38,410 nt of DNA from Bacillota bacterium (GTDB lineage Bacteria; Bacillota; UBA5301; Bu52), in the NCBI GenBank assembly GCA_014896355.1, contig JADBKO010000021.1, forward strand, positions 1 through 38,410, given 5' to 3'. The notes below the pieces were generated by a model. That model was not told the DNA's origin. It saw only the letters and a program-made list of their open reading frames with translations, and did no database searches. This document shows, in pieces, positions 9,501 to 17,007 of this stretch (its first letter is position 1; the number at the start of each line of letters is the position of its first letter). A program made the translations under genes and the position numbers.

Positions 9501-11164
9501 GCCGTTGGACCTGGGTCCCGGCTGAGTACGGGCCCGACTACCAGGCGGCGCTGGGTGCGAGGATCCGCCGGTCCGTCTCCGGCGGCTCCACGGACGCAGG
9601 GGGTCTTGAGACCGGACCCGTTTCCGGTCCCCAGCCGGGTCCAGCGGCGGAAGAGGCCCTGTCCCGGATCCTGGCGCGCTATGCCCGCACGCATGGACCT
9701 TTTCCCGCCACCCAGGCGGCCCGACACTATGGTCTTTCCGAGGACCGGGTTCGGGCCGCTTTGCAGAGACTGCAGGACCAGGGGATTCTGGAGTCCGGTG
9801 AGTTTCTGCCGGGGGGCAGTGGGCAGGAATGGTGCCACGTGGCCTTGCTGCGCCGCCTGTACCGCCGCAGCCTGGCCTGGGCCCGGCGGGAGGTGCAGCC
9901 CCGGCCGCTGCAGGACTGGGCCGTCTTTTTGGCGGTTTGGCAAGGTGTCGGCGGCGTTCGCACAGGCACAGAGGGGCTATCGCGGACGTTGGCGCAGCTG
10001 GCGGGGTTGGCCTTGCCCGCCGCGATATGGGAGCGGGCTGTGCTGCCGGCCAGGGTCGCCGGGTATGACCCCTGGCTTCTGGATCAGCTGATCAGCAGCG
10101 GACTGTTCGTATGGTGTGCCCAAGCCGGTGGTGCCCATTTCGACGTCCGGTTTTTCAACGCCGCCCGAGGGTTGGATTCCAGCCCCCCTGTTGGTTTGCC
10201 ACGCCCGCAGCTGCCTGCTGCGCAGGAACGGATCATGGACGTGCTGTCCCGGCAGGGAGCCCTTTCGCTGCCGCAAATCTGGCAACAGACAGGCTTGGAC
10301 ATTCAGGAAATGTGGACACCGTTGCTGGAGCTTGTGGTTGCGGGACAGATCACGAATGATACGTTCGGCGTGGTGCGTTATCTCGCAGCCGGGAGATCTG
10401 TGCCTGCCGGCAGGCCGCGTCCTTCGGCGCGGCAGGAACCCATCCCCGCGTCGCTGCTGGCCCAGATGGGCCGCTGGTGGATCGTGCCGGAAGCCGTGCG
10501 GGAACAGCTGGTCCGCCCGGACCCCGAACAATGGGCAGCGTGGCTGCTGGCCCGCTATGGAGTGCTCTGCCGTGAAGTGGCCGCGGCAGAGGGCCTCCCT
10601 TGGGGGCCGCTATATTCGGTCTTGTCGAAGTGGGAGATTCTGGGGCGGGTTCGGCGGGGCTATTTTGTGGCCGGGTTGACGCCGGTTCAGTTCGCCTCGG
10701 ACGAGGCCGTGGAAAGCCTGCGCCGGTCCGGCGGCGCAGAAGAGTCGGGACTGCCGGACCTGTGGGCTGTGGCGGCAGCGGACCCGGCGAATCCCTGGGG
10801 GCGCGTTGTTCCCTGGCCCCAGCCGCAGGGCGCACCGCGGACGGGCCTTCTCGACTCGGTGGTGGCCCTGAAACGGGGCCTTCCCGTGCTGCTGGCCCGA
10901 GGCCGTCAGGAGATTGCGTTTTGGCAGCTGGCGCCGTTGGGGGAAACCGAGCTGCGGCAGGCCCTGCAGGCCATGCTGCCCGCGCTTGCCCGCCTGCGTG
11001 GGCGCCGCTCCCGCCTGCAGGTCAGCCACTTCGACGGCCAGCCGGTGCTGGAGGCGCCGGCCGGCCGCATTTTGCAGGATCTGGGATTCATACCCACGCA
11101 CCGCGAGCTGGTCCGCTGGGCGTCTCAGGACGGCCAAGACGGTCTTCCCGGGACCCGGGGGTAG
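6560..11164 (+). CDS. lhr: Lhr-type large superfamily 2 ATP-dependent helicase
   Basis: A 1534-residue DNA helicase with the full Lhr layout. The core has Walker A (A44-PTGSGKT), motif Ia (SPLKALNQDVYRN), TTPESLF, the DEVH box at 171-174, S214-A-T and motif VI Q368-RVGRAGH, followed by the Lhr-specific winged-helix and beta-barrel region. The large C-terminal part (about residue 900 onward) matches the long bacterial Lhr class, which carries extra winged-helix domains and is linked to DNA repair. GTG 6560 is chosen because GGGGGA lies seven bases upstream; ATG 6572 is the alternative. The gene stands alone on the plus strand inside the minus-strand muropeptide island and its last 77 bases overlap the 3' end of nagZ tail-to-tail. 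It probably has no role in salvage. Confidence 0.95.
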   Translation: MASPMDSLHPAVAAWFRQAFAAPSPAQAQGWPVIASGRNVLIVAPTGSGKTLAAFLQALSWVYQQKVEPGRAVGCPGVQVLYVSPLKALNQDVYRNLEMPLAGIASAGLRMGMTLPELRVAVRTGDTPARERREMLRQPPDILITTPESLFLLLSSQARRILGSVRFVIVDEVHALFGNRRGVQLSLCLEYLEELRARDAAGGAVQPLQRIGLSATVRPVEEAAAFLAGLHGRPVTVVDTGQRKDLDLQVELPVEDLRDLPDKTIWPAIYRRLLDLVQTHRSVLIFVNNRQVAERVTAHLNDWAGKQIALAHHGSLAREVRLQVEQALKEGRLRAVVATSSLELGIDVGSVDLVVQVESPHGVARGLQRVGRAGHLQGLPSRGRILPKTRADLLEAAVIAREMSAGRLEPLRTPELCLDVLAQAMVGFTCEGPWPVDQLYATVCRAYPYRRLSWAEFTRVLAMLSGQLVPQDEFVELRPRLYWDQVHGTAQATDTGKRLVYSSGGTIPDRGYFPVYAAGSPSRLGELDEEFVFERRVGDRFMLGTSTWQVEEIRPDRVVVTPTTAPPTVLPFWRGEGFGRSFELGQTLGAFLRRAEVALHDSGLDDASGSGLVGPQSAEARLAERLQQECRLSQPAARNLVAYLQDQIRATGALPTDRRLVWEEFRDELGEWRVVLHSTFGRRVNEPLAVLLARQWLRQSGIHLETVVGDDGILFLAPAAAHPPRFDLQGLARAFGPTAPSGMAPPEAAEPVSSEQMLIAALVEHVATTPLFGLFFRQNAARALLLPRPAFGRKRAPLWLSRLKAADLLQVVQKIPNFPVIQAAYRQIFEEAYDIRGLGQVLARIRSGSVEVRSIRRKTPSPFAQPLVFGLTAAYIYGTDLPKAERRLRALQLDGEALRQIFGPEAARRRLHPQAVAETLAEASGLEELKHLRSPAELHAWLQQAGEAPADLPQFGQEPWRTWLENLLAGGQVLSLEWGTGRWTWVPAEYGPDYQAALGARIRRSVSGGSTDAGGLETGPVSGPQPGPAAEEALSRILARYARTHGPFPATQAARHYGLSEDRVRAALQRLQDQGILESGEFLPGGSGQEWCHVALLRRLYRRSLAWARREVQPRPLQDWAVFLAVWQGVGGVRTGTEGLSRTLAQLAGLALPAAIWERAVLPARVAGYDPWLLDQLISSGLFVWCAQAGGAHFDVRFFNAARGLDSSPPVGLPRPQLPAAQERIMDVLSRQGALSLPQIWQQTGLDIQEMWTPLLELVVAGQITNDTFGVVRYLAAGRSVPAGRPRPSARQEPIPASLLAQMGRWWIVPEAVREQLVRPDPEQWAAWLLARYGVLCREVAAAEGLPWGPLYSVLSKWEILGRVRRGYFVAGLTPVQFASDEAVESLRRSGGAEESGLPDLWAVAAADPANPWGRVVPWPQPQGAPRTGLLDSVVALKRGLPVLLARGRQEIAFWQLAPLGETELRQALQAMLPALARLRGRRSRLQVSHFDGQPVLEAPAGRILQDLGFIPTHRELVRWASQDGQDGLPGTRG

Positions 11165-12824
11165 GGCCAATCACCTGTACCGGTGGGTGTCCCGGCGCTG
11201 GCAAATCCCCCAACAAGACCTCCGCAGCCGCCGCCAGGGATACGGGCTGGTAAGAGTACGCGGCCAGGCAGGCCTCCACCTCGGGTAGCGCCGCCAGGTC
11301 ATAGGGGCTGCGCTGGGCCACCACCACCACCTGGGCGCCTTGCCGGCGCAGGGCGCGGGCCAGGGCCACCTGGGCGGGGGAGCGATCTGCGTTGTAGGTG
11401 GCCAATACGACCACCGCCTTGCCGGCCGCCTGCTTTAGCAAGCGAGGGGTCTCCGCCTCCACCTGGGAGGCCGGAACCCGGGCCCAGACCAGGCCGGGGA
11501 GCCGCGCTTGCAGCTCTTCTGCCAGGCTGCCCGGTTCCCGCGGCTTGTCCTCCGCCATACTGCGGGCTGCAGGTTCCACTTCCACCACCAGGTAGGCCGA
11601 GACCCACTGCGGCTGCAGGGGCAGCAGAGTTCCGCTCTGAGGCGGCTTCAGCCAGGTCATGGAGCGCCGGGCCACCTCCTGCGCGACCGCTTGGTGCTCG
11701 GGTGCGCCGACTCGGCGCCCGACGTCTTTTTCCTCCACCAGCGCTTTGGCCGGAGCAGCCAGAAGCCCCAAACGCGCCTTCAGAGCCAGCACGTGGCGGA
11801 CGGCGTCATCCAGGCGTTGCAAAGGCAACGCGCCGCTGTCTACGGCCGCCAGCAAGGCGTGCAAGGCCTCCTCCTGCAGGGCCAGCGTGTGGCTGATGAG
11901 CACTTGGTCCGCTCCGGCCCGAATGGCCTCCACCGCCCCCTGGGCGGTTCCCACGCTACGGGCGATGGCATTCATCTCCAGGCAATCCGTGACGATCAAG
12001 CCCTGAAAACCCAGTTCCTGCCGCAGCAGTCCCTGTAGGACCGCGGCCGAGATGGTGGCCGGACGTTGCTCGTGCTCTACCGCCGGGAAGATCACGTGCG
12101 CCGTCATGATGCTCCAGATGCCCGCGGCGATGGCGGCCCGGAAGGGCACCAGCTCCACCGCATCCAGGCGTTGCCGGGAGTGGGGGATCACCGGCAGGTC
12201 CAGGTGCGAGTCCACGGCGGTATCCCCGTGGCCGGGGAAATGTTTGCCGCAAGCTGCCACGCCGGCCTCCTGCAGCCCCTGCGCCAGCGCCGCCCCCAGT
12301 TGCGCCACAACCTGGGGGTCCTCCCCGAAGGACCGCACTCCGATCACCGGATTGGCGGGGTTGTTGTTGACATCCAGCACCGGCGCCAGATCGAAGTTGA
12401 TGCCCACAGCCCGCAGTTCTTCTCCCATGGCCCGTCCCACGGCGTGGGCCAACTGCGGGTCCCGCACCGCCCCCAGGGCCATATTCCCGGGAAAGCGAGT
12501 GGCGCCGTGCCACAGGCGGCTCACAACGCCGCCTTCCTGATCGGTGGAGATCAAAAGCGGTAACCCGCTGGAGCTTTCCAGGGCCCGGCGTTGCAGGGCG
12601 TTGGTCAATGCCGCGGTCTGTTCCGGGTCTTGGATATTGCGGCTGAACAAGATCACCCCGCCTAGATTTCCCTCCTGAAGTAACCGGGTGAATTCCGGCG
12701 GGATGTCCAAGCCCGGGAATCCCGCCGCGACCACCTGACCCACTTTTTCCCGCAGGCTGAGGCGTTGCAGGATGGCCTCCACATCCACCCCTGCGTCTCT
12801 TCCTGCCACCACGTCTGTATTCAA
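11088..12824 (-). CDS. nagZ: Beta-N-acetylhexosaminidase NagZ (GH3)
   Basis: Removes terminal GlcNAc from GlcNAc-MurNAc(-peptide) fragments. The GH3 NagZ signature is clear in a 578-residue numbering: KHFPGHGDTAVDSH, with the D205/H207 general acid-base dyad, and the nucleophile aspartate D280 in IVTDCLEMNAI; STDQEGG and the NPVIGVRSFGEDP region also fit. A second, less conserved C-terminal domain makes it similar to the long Firmicute enzymes. TTG 12824 is preferred: GGAGG is seven bases before it but only one base before the GTG at 12830. No signal peptide is visible, unlike the exported B. subtilis protein, so it is probably cytoplasmic. It follows namZ by 40 bases, and its 3' end overlaps that of lhr by 77 bases. 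Confidence 0.95.
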   Translation of the reverse strand: MNTDVVAGRDAGVDVEAILQRLSLREKVGQVVAAGFPGLDIPPEFTRLLQEGNLGGVILFSRNIQDPEQTAALTNALQRRALESSSGLPLLISTDQEGGVVSRLWHGATRFPGNMALGAVRDPQLAHAVGRAMGEELRAVGINFDLAPVLDVNNNPANPVIGVRSFGEDPQVVAQLGAALAQGLQEAGVAACGKHFPGHGDTAVDSHLDLPVIPHSRQRLDAVELVPFRAAIAAGIWSIMTAHVIFPAVEHEQRPATISAAVLQGLLRQELGFQGLIVTDCLEMNAIARSVGTAQGAVEAIRAGADQVLISHTLALQEEALHALLAAVDSGALPLQRLDDAVRHVLALKARLGLLAAPAKALVEEKDVGRRVGAPEHQAVAQEVARRSMTWLKPPQSGTLLPLQPQWVSAYLVVEVEPAARSMAEDKPREPGSLAEELQARLPGLVWARVPASQVEAETPRLLKQAAGKAVVVLATYNADRSPAQVALARALRRQGAQVVVVAQRSPYDLAALPEVEACLAAYSYQPVSLAAAAEVLLGDLPAPGHPPVQVIGPTPGSREDRLGRPETPSGPARGAWV

Positions 12825-12864
12825 GTTCACGCCTCCTGTACCCTTACCCTGTGTTCAACCGTCC

Positions 12865-14025
12865 TCATCGCGATTCCGGGTAAAGCAGGAACTGCTGCCG
12901 CTCTGGCAGGAATGACTGCAGTTCCTGTTCCCAGCCGCGCCAGATTTCCTCCGGGAAGACCCCCTGTTCCAGACTCCGGCGCAGCTGATCCGTACCTGCG
13001 AGAAGGTCGATGAAGTACCGCCCGTCGCTCTCGATCCAGGCGAATCTCTCCGGGTTTTGTGCCCGCAGGGCTGCCAGCAGGTGTAGGCCCACCCGCACCG
13101 GCTGAAAGACCCGGTTGTCCAGCACGTGTACTTCCACGCCGGCACAAAGCTCGTGGGCGTGCTTGGAAAACGTGGGAGTGAAGTAGACAGGGCGAAAGTA
13201 GGAACCCGGCAGAGCCCGCCGGTTCAGATCGGCCGCCAGGGCATCGGCATCGATCCAAGGCGCTCCGATCCACTGGAAAGGATGAGTGGTACCGCGGCCT
13301 TCTGAGCAGTTGGTGCCTTCCACCAGGCAGGTCCCCGGATACAGAATGAGGGTCTCCGGACTGGGAATGTTGGGGGAAGGAGAAGCCCAAAGAAGGCCCG
13401 TATCCTGGAAATACTGATCCCGGGTCCAGCCCTGAGCAGGAACGACTTCCAGCACTCCGCCGCCGATCCCGTGGCGCCCGGCCAGCCACCGGGCGATCTC
13501 GCCCATGGTCATACCGTGGCGAATGGGCAGGGGATAGCCGCCCACAAAGGAACGAAACGCTTCCGTGACCAGATTGCCCTCCACCTGGAGGCCGCCGATG
13601 GGATTGGGCCGGTCCAGCAGCAGGAAGGGAATGCCGGCCTGGCCGCAGGCTTCCAGGGCGTATGCCATGGTGTACAGAAAGGTCCAGTAGCGGCTACCGC
13701 CGTCTGGCAGATCGCAGAGGAAAAGGTCGATGCCTGCCAGCATTTCAGCACGGGGTTTCCGGTCTTCGCCGTAAAGACTATAGATCGGCACTCCCAGTCT
13801 GGGATGACGGGCGTGCCCCACGTGGGCACCGGCCTGGGCTTCCCCACGCAGGCCATGCTCAGGACCGAATAGGGCCACCACCTGGGCCCCGGCGGCCAGA
13901 AGACGGTCCAGAGTCCAGTGCAGACGGCTGTCTACGCTGGCCTGATTGAGGAGCAGCCCGATGCGGCGGCCGCGGATTTTCTCCGGTTGGTCTGCCAACA
14001 ACACTTCCAAGCCTGTGCGTACCAT
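12865..14025 (-). CDS. namZ: Exo-beta-N-acetylmuramidase NamZ (DUF1343, GH171)
   Basis: DUF1343 protein of 386 residues, the family of B. subtilis YbbC/NamZ, which cleaves MurNAc from the non-reducing end of peptidoglycan fragments such as MurNAc-GlcNAc. Conserved features are RIGLLLNQASVD, ALFGPEHGLRGE (E56 is a likely functional residue), LFLCDLPDGGSRYWTF in place of the commoner DIQDVGxRxYTY, and LLDRPNPIGG with VEGN. No signal peptide is visible, whereas the characterised enzyme is secreted. It lies 24 bases after the acetyltransferase gene and 40 before nagZ, reproducing the ybbC-ybbD pairing. ATG 14025 has AAAGG six bases upstream. Together NamZ and NagZ would reduce an alternating glycan to monosaccharides from its non-reducing end. 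Confidence 0.92.
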   Translation of the reverse strand: MVRTGLEVLLADQPEKIRGRRIGLLLNQASVDSRLHWTLDRLLAAGAQVVALFGPEHGLRGEAQAGAHVGHARHPRLGVPIYSLYGEDRKPRAEMLAGIDLFLCDLPDGGSRYWTFLYTMAYALEACGQAGIPFLLLDRPNPIGGLQVEGNLVTEAFRSFVGGYPLPIRHGMTMGEIARWLAGRHGIGGGVLEVVPAQGWTRDQYFQDTGLLWASPSPNIPSPETLILYPGTCLVEGTNCSEGRGTTHPFQWIGAPWIDADALAADLNRRALPGSYFRPVYFTPTFSKHAHELCAGVEVHVLDNRVFQPVRVGLHLLAALRAQNPERFAWIESDGRYFIDLLAGTDQLRRSLEQGVFPEEIWRGWEQELQSFLPERQQFLLYPESR

Positions 14026-14049
14026 GAAACGCCTTTCACTCCTTGAGCT

Positions 14050-15114
14050 CTAACGGCTCTCCGCCAGAGATTTTTTCAGGACGTTGAATCTGCGGGTGAT
14101 GTGATAGCCGGCACTCAAATAGAGATGGCCGGCTGGACTGTCCTCTCCGGTCCAGAGAAACCAGGAGCTGTGCAATCCACGGGCCCGCATTTCGTGCATG
14201 GTCAGATGGAGAAGGATCTTGCCCAGGCCCAAGCCGCGTTGGCTTTCGGCAACGCCGAACGGCCCAAAGCGCTCGCCCACACCGTCATAGGCTCCATACA
14301 TGGCAAAGCCCACCACCCGGCCGTGCTGCGGCTGCCCGGCGGCATTCCGCTCTTGGTCGGCCACCGCGTTCGGGCGGCAGTCGGTGGCGATGAGGATCTG
14401 ATGCAGCGGGACGCCCCGCAGGATGGCTTCGCGGATGGCCCGGCCCCAGTCGGGATTGAAGGCCTCATTGGCAAACCGGATGGTTTCCGCCACTCGGTCC
14501 ACAGTGAGAGGGCCAAAGCGATACCCTTCTTTTTCGCGTTGGGCCCGGAGGGAGGCGACCTCCGGAGGAAGGGCATAGCCCACCAGGGCCCGGTCCATGG
14601 CTACACAAGGGTAGACGGTGCTGAAGCCCAAACTCTGCAGGAAGGCCGCTCCTTCAGGGTAGAGCGCCGCATCCAGGCCGGGGACAAAGTAATTGGGAGC
14701 ATACGAGGCGAAATAGAGGGTTTTGCGGCCCCGAGCCCGGGCGAAATCCTCCGCCAGCTGCAAGAGCCGACGGCCGATCCCCTGCCGCCGCCACTGCGGA
14801 TCCACACCAAATGCCGTGACCCAGGCGTTTTCCGGCTCCAGATCATCCCCCCAGAGAGGCAGGCGGCGAACCAGCGCCAGCACAAACCCTGTCAGCTCGG
14901 AGGGATGGGCAGGGTCTTCGGCCACGATCAAGCCTTCGGGATCGAAGTTTGCGTCACAAAGTACTTTCTCCAGAAAAACGCGGTCAGAAATCGGGTCCGC
15001 CGGCAGGCATCTGTTCCACAGTGCCACCAGGGCTTTTTCATCACCCCCGCGGTACGGGCGAAAGTGAACCGCTTGGGGAGCGTCTTTGGGCGCTGAAGCC
15101 ATTTTCGTATGCAA
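14050..15114 (-). CDS. Tandem-GNAT N-acetyltransferase, possibly amino-sugar specific
   Basis: About 354 residues with two GNAT domains, each with an acetyl-CoA loop: the first around WVTAFGVDPQWRRQGIGRRL, the second around FGPFGVAESQRGLGLGKIL followed by LYLSAGYHITRRF. The substrate is not readable from sequence. Between a PIG-L deacetylase gene and namZ-nagZ, a glucosamine/glucosaminide N-acetyltransferase role is plausible; Clostridium acetobutylicum GlmA, a double-GNAT enzyme encoded beside nagZ, is the precedent. It would re-acetylate de-N-acetylated muropeptides so that NagZ, which depends on the N-acetyl group, can act. TTG 15114 is chosen because GGAGG lies five bases before it; ATG 15102 is the alternative. 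The role is inference, the fold is firm. Confidence 0.85.
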   Translation of the reverse strand: MHTKMASAPKDAPQAVHFRPYRGGDEKALVALWNRCLPADPISDRVFLEKVLCDANFDPEGLIVAEDPAHPSELTGFVLALVRRLPLWGDDLEPENAWVTAFGVDPQWRRQGIGRRLLQLAEDFARARGRKTLYFASYAPNYFVPGLDAALYPEGAAFLQSLGFSTVYPCVAMDRALVGYALPPEVASLRAQREKEGYRFGPLTVDRVAETIRFANEAFNPDWGRAIREAILRGVPLHQILIATDCRPNAVADQERNAAGQPQHGRVVGFAMYGAYDGVGERFGPFGVAESQRGLGLGKILLHLTMHEMRARGLHSSWFLWTGEDSPAGHLYLSAGYHITRRFNVLKKSLAESR

Positions 15115-15219
15115 ACCTGCCTCCACCGGAAATCTTCCTCTCTTCCAAGGAACTGTTTTGGGCCGTGCCTGCGTGCAGCCACGGCCTTTGCATTCCACCA
15201 CGGTTGTACGGCGCCTGCA

Positions 15220-15933
15220 TTAAAGCTCAAAGCCAGGCAGACCCGCCTTGCTCTTGCGCACCAGGGCACCGCGGGGAGACATCAGTCCCACAGCGTAGCG
15301 GCATCCCGCCAGGCAGACGCGCATGACGGCCAACGATTTGTAGTAGTCCATGTAACGGAAATCGGATACCTGGCCGCCGAAGAGTTCGTAGTGTTGGACC
15401 GCTTCCACCCATAGATCGAAGACGTCCGTGACATCGACATAGGTGTCCACTTCGAATCCATAGGGGTCTTCCCAGTTTTCGGCATACCAATAACCCCAGG
15501 CACCGTGAGCCGGTTCGCTGCGCTGGATGGCCGGCAATGCCGCATAGAACCGGGCGTCTTCGGTGATGTAATGGGCAGCCTCGTGATCTTTGTGCATGCT
15601 GCCCTTCCAGTGGGTAATCAGAATGTCCGGCTTGGCTTTGCGGATGATGTCACAGAGCCGGTATTTCACTTCGTCGTTGACGGGTAATTCCGCATCCTTG
15701 TAAGGCAGCATGATGCATTCTGCACCCAGGGCCTTTGCCACTTCCTGCGCTTCGCGTTCTTTTTGCCGGGCATAGGCTTCCGAGGACAGGGTTTTATGGC
15801 CCTTTTCGCCAGGGGTCAGGTGGACGAATGTCGCTTGGTGGCCGGCCTGGGTGTATTTCGCCACCAGCAACCCGCCCATGATTTCTGCATCGCCGGCATG
15901 CGCACCGACCACCATGATACGATGTTTTTGCAC
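15220..15933 (-). CDS. PIG-L (LmbE-like) family deacetylase with variant active site
   Basis: A 237-residue protein of the PIG-L zinc N-deacetylase fold, whose members remove acetyl groups from GlcNAc-type sugars. Zinc ligands appear conserved: H12 and D15 in VVGAHAGDAEIMGG and H117 in HWKGSMHKDH. In the usual AHPDDE motif the first aspartate is the general base; here that position is glycine (AHAGDAE), so either the mechanism differs or the activity is changed. GTG 15933 is supported by AGGAGG nine bases upstream. It comes 57 bases after the MalG permease gene and 105 before the GNAT gene, so it belongs to the sugar-uptake operon. De-N-acetylation of an imported amino sugar is the natural guess, but the missing base makes it uncertain. 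Confidence 0.88.
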   Translation of the reverse strand: MQKHRIMVVGAHAGDAEIMGGLLVAKYTQAGHQATFVHLTPGEKGHKTLSSEAYARQKEREAQEVAKALGAECIMLPYKDAELPVNDEVKYRLCDIIRKAKPDILITHWKGSMHKDHEAAHYITEDARFYAALPAIQRSEPAHGAWGYWYAENWEDPYGFEVDTYVDVTDVFDLWVEAVQHYELFGGQVSDFRYMDYYKSLAVMRVCLAGCRYAVGLMSPRGALVRKSKAGLPGFEL

Positions 15934-15990
15934 AGAAACGGACCTCCTTTAGCGTCCTTACTTCTTATTGGCAAGCCGGTCTATGGTGAA

Positions 15991-16995
15991 TTAACCTTTC
16001 AGGCCCGTCATCACCAGGCCCCGCACGTAGTAGCGCTGCAGGGAGAGGAACAAAGCCATGACAGGCAATGTGCTCACAGCCAGGGCCGCCCGTCGCAAAG
16101 CCGCATTGCGGGTAGGATCAAAGGTGTCCCGCATCAGCTGGAGGCCCACCGGGATGGTCTGCAAATCCGGGGCTGCCCGGGTGACGGTCATGGTCCAGAT
16201 GAATTCATTCCACGCGGACAGGAAGATAAAGATCGCCAGGGTAGCCAGTGCAGGTTTCACCAAGGGGAGGACGATCTGCCAATAGATCCGCCATTCGGAG
16301 CATCCATCCATGCGCGCAGCATCCATCAGTTCATCGGGCAACCCCAGCATGAACTGGCGCATCATGAAAATCCCCCACCAGTTGACGGCGAACGGCAGTA
16401 CGAGACCCACATAGGTGCCCAAAAGTCCGTTCCCGCCCCGGCCCAGCCAGTCGTTGCCGCCCACCGCTGGCCAATGGGCTATGATCAAATAGTTGGGAAT
16501 CAAAAACAGGAAGGTGGGGAACATTTGGGCGGCCAAAACAAAACGGAAGAACCACTCTTTTCCACGAAACGAGTATTTTGCCAGGGCAAACCCAGCCAGT
16601 GAGCTGGTGATGACCACCAGCACCGTAACTGATGTCGAGACAATGAAGCTGTTCATGTACCACCGGGCCATGGGCACCATGTACCAGATTTCCCTGAAAA
16701 CGTTCCACTGTGGATGGTGCGGGATCCATACCGGCGGACGAGCCAACAGCTCCGCTGGCGTCTTCAGCGCGCCCACGAACATGTCGAGGAAGGGAATCAC
16801 CATGGTCAAAGCGCCAAGGGCAATAATGAAATACTTGCCACCGTCCAGACCCACCTGCCACACATTCGGCCCGGTTGCTGGCCGGAGGGCCTGCGGGGAT
16901 CGTGGCATCAGCGTTCGTGTGGAACCCTCCCTCGGCGACGACGGCCCCATGGATCGCTGTTCCGACGTCGAGCGCGGGTAGACGGTCTTGGACAT
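15991..16995 (-). CDS. Sugar ABC transporter permease, MalG type (salvage island)
   Basis: A 334-residue inner-membrane subunit. It has a long hydrophilic N-terminal extension of about 45 residues before the first membrane helix (YFIIALGALTMVIPFLDMFVGAL). The EAA loop reads ELMDAARMDGCSEWRIYW then LPLVKP, and the C-terminus LSLQRYYVRGLVMTGLKG is typical. ATG 16995 has AAGGGGGCGAG upstream. It starts 12 bases after the MalF-type gene, so the two are surely co-transcribed and form the heterodimeric channel. The next gene encodes the PIG-L protein. No ATPase gene is nearby; a shared multi-sugar ATPase is presumed. From the neighbourhood the cargo is likely an amino sugar or muropeptide. Confidence 0.95.
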   Translation of the reverse strand: MSKTVYPRSTSEQRSMGPSSPREGSTRTLMPRSPQALRPATGPNVWQVGLDGGKYFIIALGALTMVIPFLDMFVGALKTPAELLARPPVWIPHHPQWNVFREIWYMVPMARWYMNSFIVSTSVTVLVVITSSLAGFALAKYSFRGKEWFFRFVLAAQMFPTFLFLIPNYLIIAHWPAVGGNDWLGRGGNGLLGTYVGLVLPFAVNWWGIFMMRQFMLGLPDELMDAARMDGCSEWRIYWQIVLPLVKPALATLAIFIFLSAWNEFIWTMTVTRAAPDLQTIPVGLQLMRDTFDPTRNAALRRAALAVSTLPVMALFLSLQRYYVRGLVMTGLKG

Positions 16996-17007
16996 CTGCT
17001 CGCCCCC

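Noticed and set aside
7949-9943. A 664-codon open frame on the minus strand across lhr
   Set aside because: It is antisense to a well-conserved helicase, very rich in Pro, Gly, Gln and Arg, and has no family motif. In GC-rich DNA such antisense frames are common.
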